A DNA stretch of 5,613 nt from Ardenticatenia bacterium (lineage in GTDB: Bacteria; Chloroflexota; Anaerolineae; Promineifilales; Promineifilaceae), in assembly GCA_014237545.1 (NCBI GenBank), contig JAACJX010000564.1, positions 1 through 5,613 on the forward strand, written 5' to 3'. Within the stretch, counting starts at the first letter, position 1; each line of letters starts with the position of its first letter. A program made the translations under genes and the position numbers. Below are positions 5,108 through 5,613 of the stretch, piece after piece. The notes under the pieces were generated by a model. It was not told the origin of the DNA, made no database searches, and saw nothing but the letters and a program-made list of their open reading frames with translations.

Positions 5108-5150
5108 CCCTGTACCAGGGCCGCTGCCCAAGCTAGGTCTTAGCCTGGGC
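5108..5150. other. Pair of adjacent hairpins
   Basis: CCCTG-TAC-CAGGG (5108-5120) and GCCCAAGCTA-GGTCT-TAGCCTGGGC (5126-5150; 9 of 10 positions paired) are separated by 5 nt. Neither is followed by a T-run on either strand. They lie about 85 nt downstream of the right-end minus-strand gene, so they could end or stabilise that mRNA, or form the 3' part of a small plus-strand RNA. Confidence 0.5.
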
Positions 5151-5234
5151 GGTTCCTTACAATTCGCCAGCGTGCCGGGGTGGGTCAGGCGCGCGGCGCT
5201 TGCGGCGCTTCGCTCCTCCTCTCCGGCGGCCGGT

Positions 5235-5613
5235 CTACGGCTGCCGCTTCAACCCGATCACCAGCGTATTCGCTGCGTTCAACGTCATGCGGGCAATCGT
5301 GTAGCGGCCGCGTGGGGTAGGGGGATGGCTCAATCCCTCAATGGTGTGCCGCTTCCCGTTGTCGAGTTCAATGGTCAACCGGCCGCTATGCAGCGTTGCC
5401 GGCCGTCCGGTCAAGCGGGCGATAGACTCTCGCGCCTTGTCCCTGTTGCCGGTCTTGCTGGCGTTGTCTTTGGCGGCGATCAGGTCGCTGGCGTCCGGCG
5501 GTGTCAGGGCTGCGGTGTGGGCCAGCGCTTGCTTGCTCAAGTCGAGCATCCCGCTCGCCGTGATCGCCTGCGGGTAAACGTGGCCGGCGTTGTGCCGCGC
5601 TTCGGTCGCCAAT
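5235..5613 (-). CDS. Unrecognised protein, C-terminal part (enters from right edge)
   Basis: The frame is open from the right edge to TAG at 5237-5235, with about 125 residues visible. A TTG at 5612-5610 is at the very edge and need not be the start; the gene most likely begins beyond the window. The visible part has an alanine-rich helical section (residues 20-70 counted from that TTG, including A-A-L-T-P-P-D-A-S-D-L-I-A-A-K). It then shows a probable beta-strand region with R-L-T-I-E-L-D-N-G-K-R-H-T-I-E-G-L (78-94) and T-L-V-I-G-L-K (116-122). No family is recognised and no catalytic motif is seen. High GC and the same strand as the left-end gene suggest both belong to the host-side or older element background into which the plus-strand cassette came. 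The plus strand across this segment is also open, but its predicted protein is rich in Arg, Gly, Val and Cys in the way of an antisense shadow. Confidence 0.6.
   Translation of the reverse strand, partial: LATEARHNAGHVYPQAITASGMLDLSKQALAHTAALTPPDASDLIAAKDNASKTGNRDKARESIARLTGRPATLHSGRLTIELDNGKRHTIEGLSHPPTPRGRYTIARMTLNAANTLVIGLKRQP
5314..5326 (+). repeat. Right copy of 13-bp direct repeat that brackets the cassette
   Basis: GGGGTAGGGGGAT is identical to bases 666-678. Here it is inside the right-end minus-strand gene, encoding a H-P-P-T-P stretch (around residues 96-100 of the visible part). On the minus strand the left copy also reads P-P-T-P in the corresponding register, so exact recombination between the copies would keep an open frame that stops at 622-620. 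Confidence 0.5.

Larger units (their letters stand above)
4823..5234. other. Intergenic region of 412 nt downstream of the cassette
   Basis: I see no convincing gene. The region holds a 75-nt imperfect hairpin (4848-4922), an isolated TATAAT (4994-4999) and two compact hairpins (5108-5120 and 5126-5150). Composition rises from mixed to GC-rich at about 5040-5160, marking the likely right edge of the insert. No clear T-run terminator follows the last cassette gene. Confidence 0.55.

Noticed and set aside
541..5241. Inverted 12-of-13 match between 541-553 and 5229-5241
   Set aside because: It is near chance level for GC-rich DNA, and the right copy includes the stop codon of a gene, so it is not a convincing element end.
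4974..5613. A plus-strand frame that is open from 4974 to the right edge
   Set aside because: It has no ATG near its start, most of it lies antisense to the minus-strand gene in GC-rich DNA where such open frames are common, and its predicted protein has shadow-like Arg/Gly/Val/Cys composition. The first 85 codons remain unexplained.

Overview
The window looks like bacterial chromosomal DNA carrying a short accessory insert. The two ends (about 1-370 and 5160-5613) are GC-rich and hold pieces of minus-strand genes. The middle, especially 2250-5000, is visibly richer in A+T and carries four plus-strand genes. No rRNA, tRNA, integrase, transposase or CRISPR array is visible. The left-end protein, with a small Cys/His N-terminal motif (C-x-A-T-T-x-A-G-x-P-C), reminds me of proteins scattered in Chloroflexota and similar GC-rich phyla. 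That is recollection only, so the host is an unproven guess.

Layout: (1) 1-369, minus: the N-terminal 123 residues of a putative zinc-binding protein that runs off the left edge. It appears to be leaderless, and an inverted repeat sits over its promoter. (2) 370-1104: no intact gene. It holds a very strong plus-strand terminator (456-490) behind an extended -10 promoter, so possibly a small RNA of about 70 nt. It also holds a minus-strand promoter (728-755) that points into a probably decayed small gene (462-692), a weaker plus-strand terminator (926-949), and the promoter of the cassette (TATAAT at 1018-1023). (3) 1105-2247: an XRE-like plus ImmA/IrrE metallopeptidase (HELAH). It overlaps by 4 nt with 2244-2750, a DUF4411 PIN-like protein, and together they have the architecture of a toxin-antitoxin-like pair. 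(4) 2828-3958: a DUF6236-type protein ending in a two-helix membrane hairpin. (5) 4037-4822: an unrecognised coiled-coil protein with a hydrophobic C-terminal segment. (6) 4823-5234: no gene. It has a 75-nt imperfect hairpin just after the last gene, an isolated perfect -10 box and two compact hairpins. (7) 5235-5613, minus: the C-terminal part of an unrecognised protein that enters from the right edge.

My reading is that a plus-strand cassette of a peptidase/regulator, a PIN-like nuclease and two putative membrane-associated proteins was inserted into a minus-strand array of GC-rich genes. The first pair is a recognisable regulator/toxin type of module. The second pair could be accessory or an effector module, and the four genes together are a candidate for an uncharacterised stress or phage-defence system. 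That function is inference. Only the domain calls for the first two genes, and to a lesser degree the third, rest on motifs I can see.
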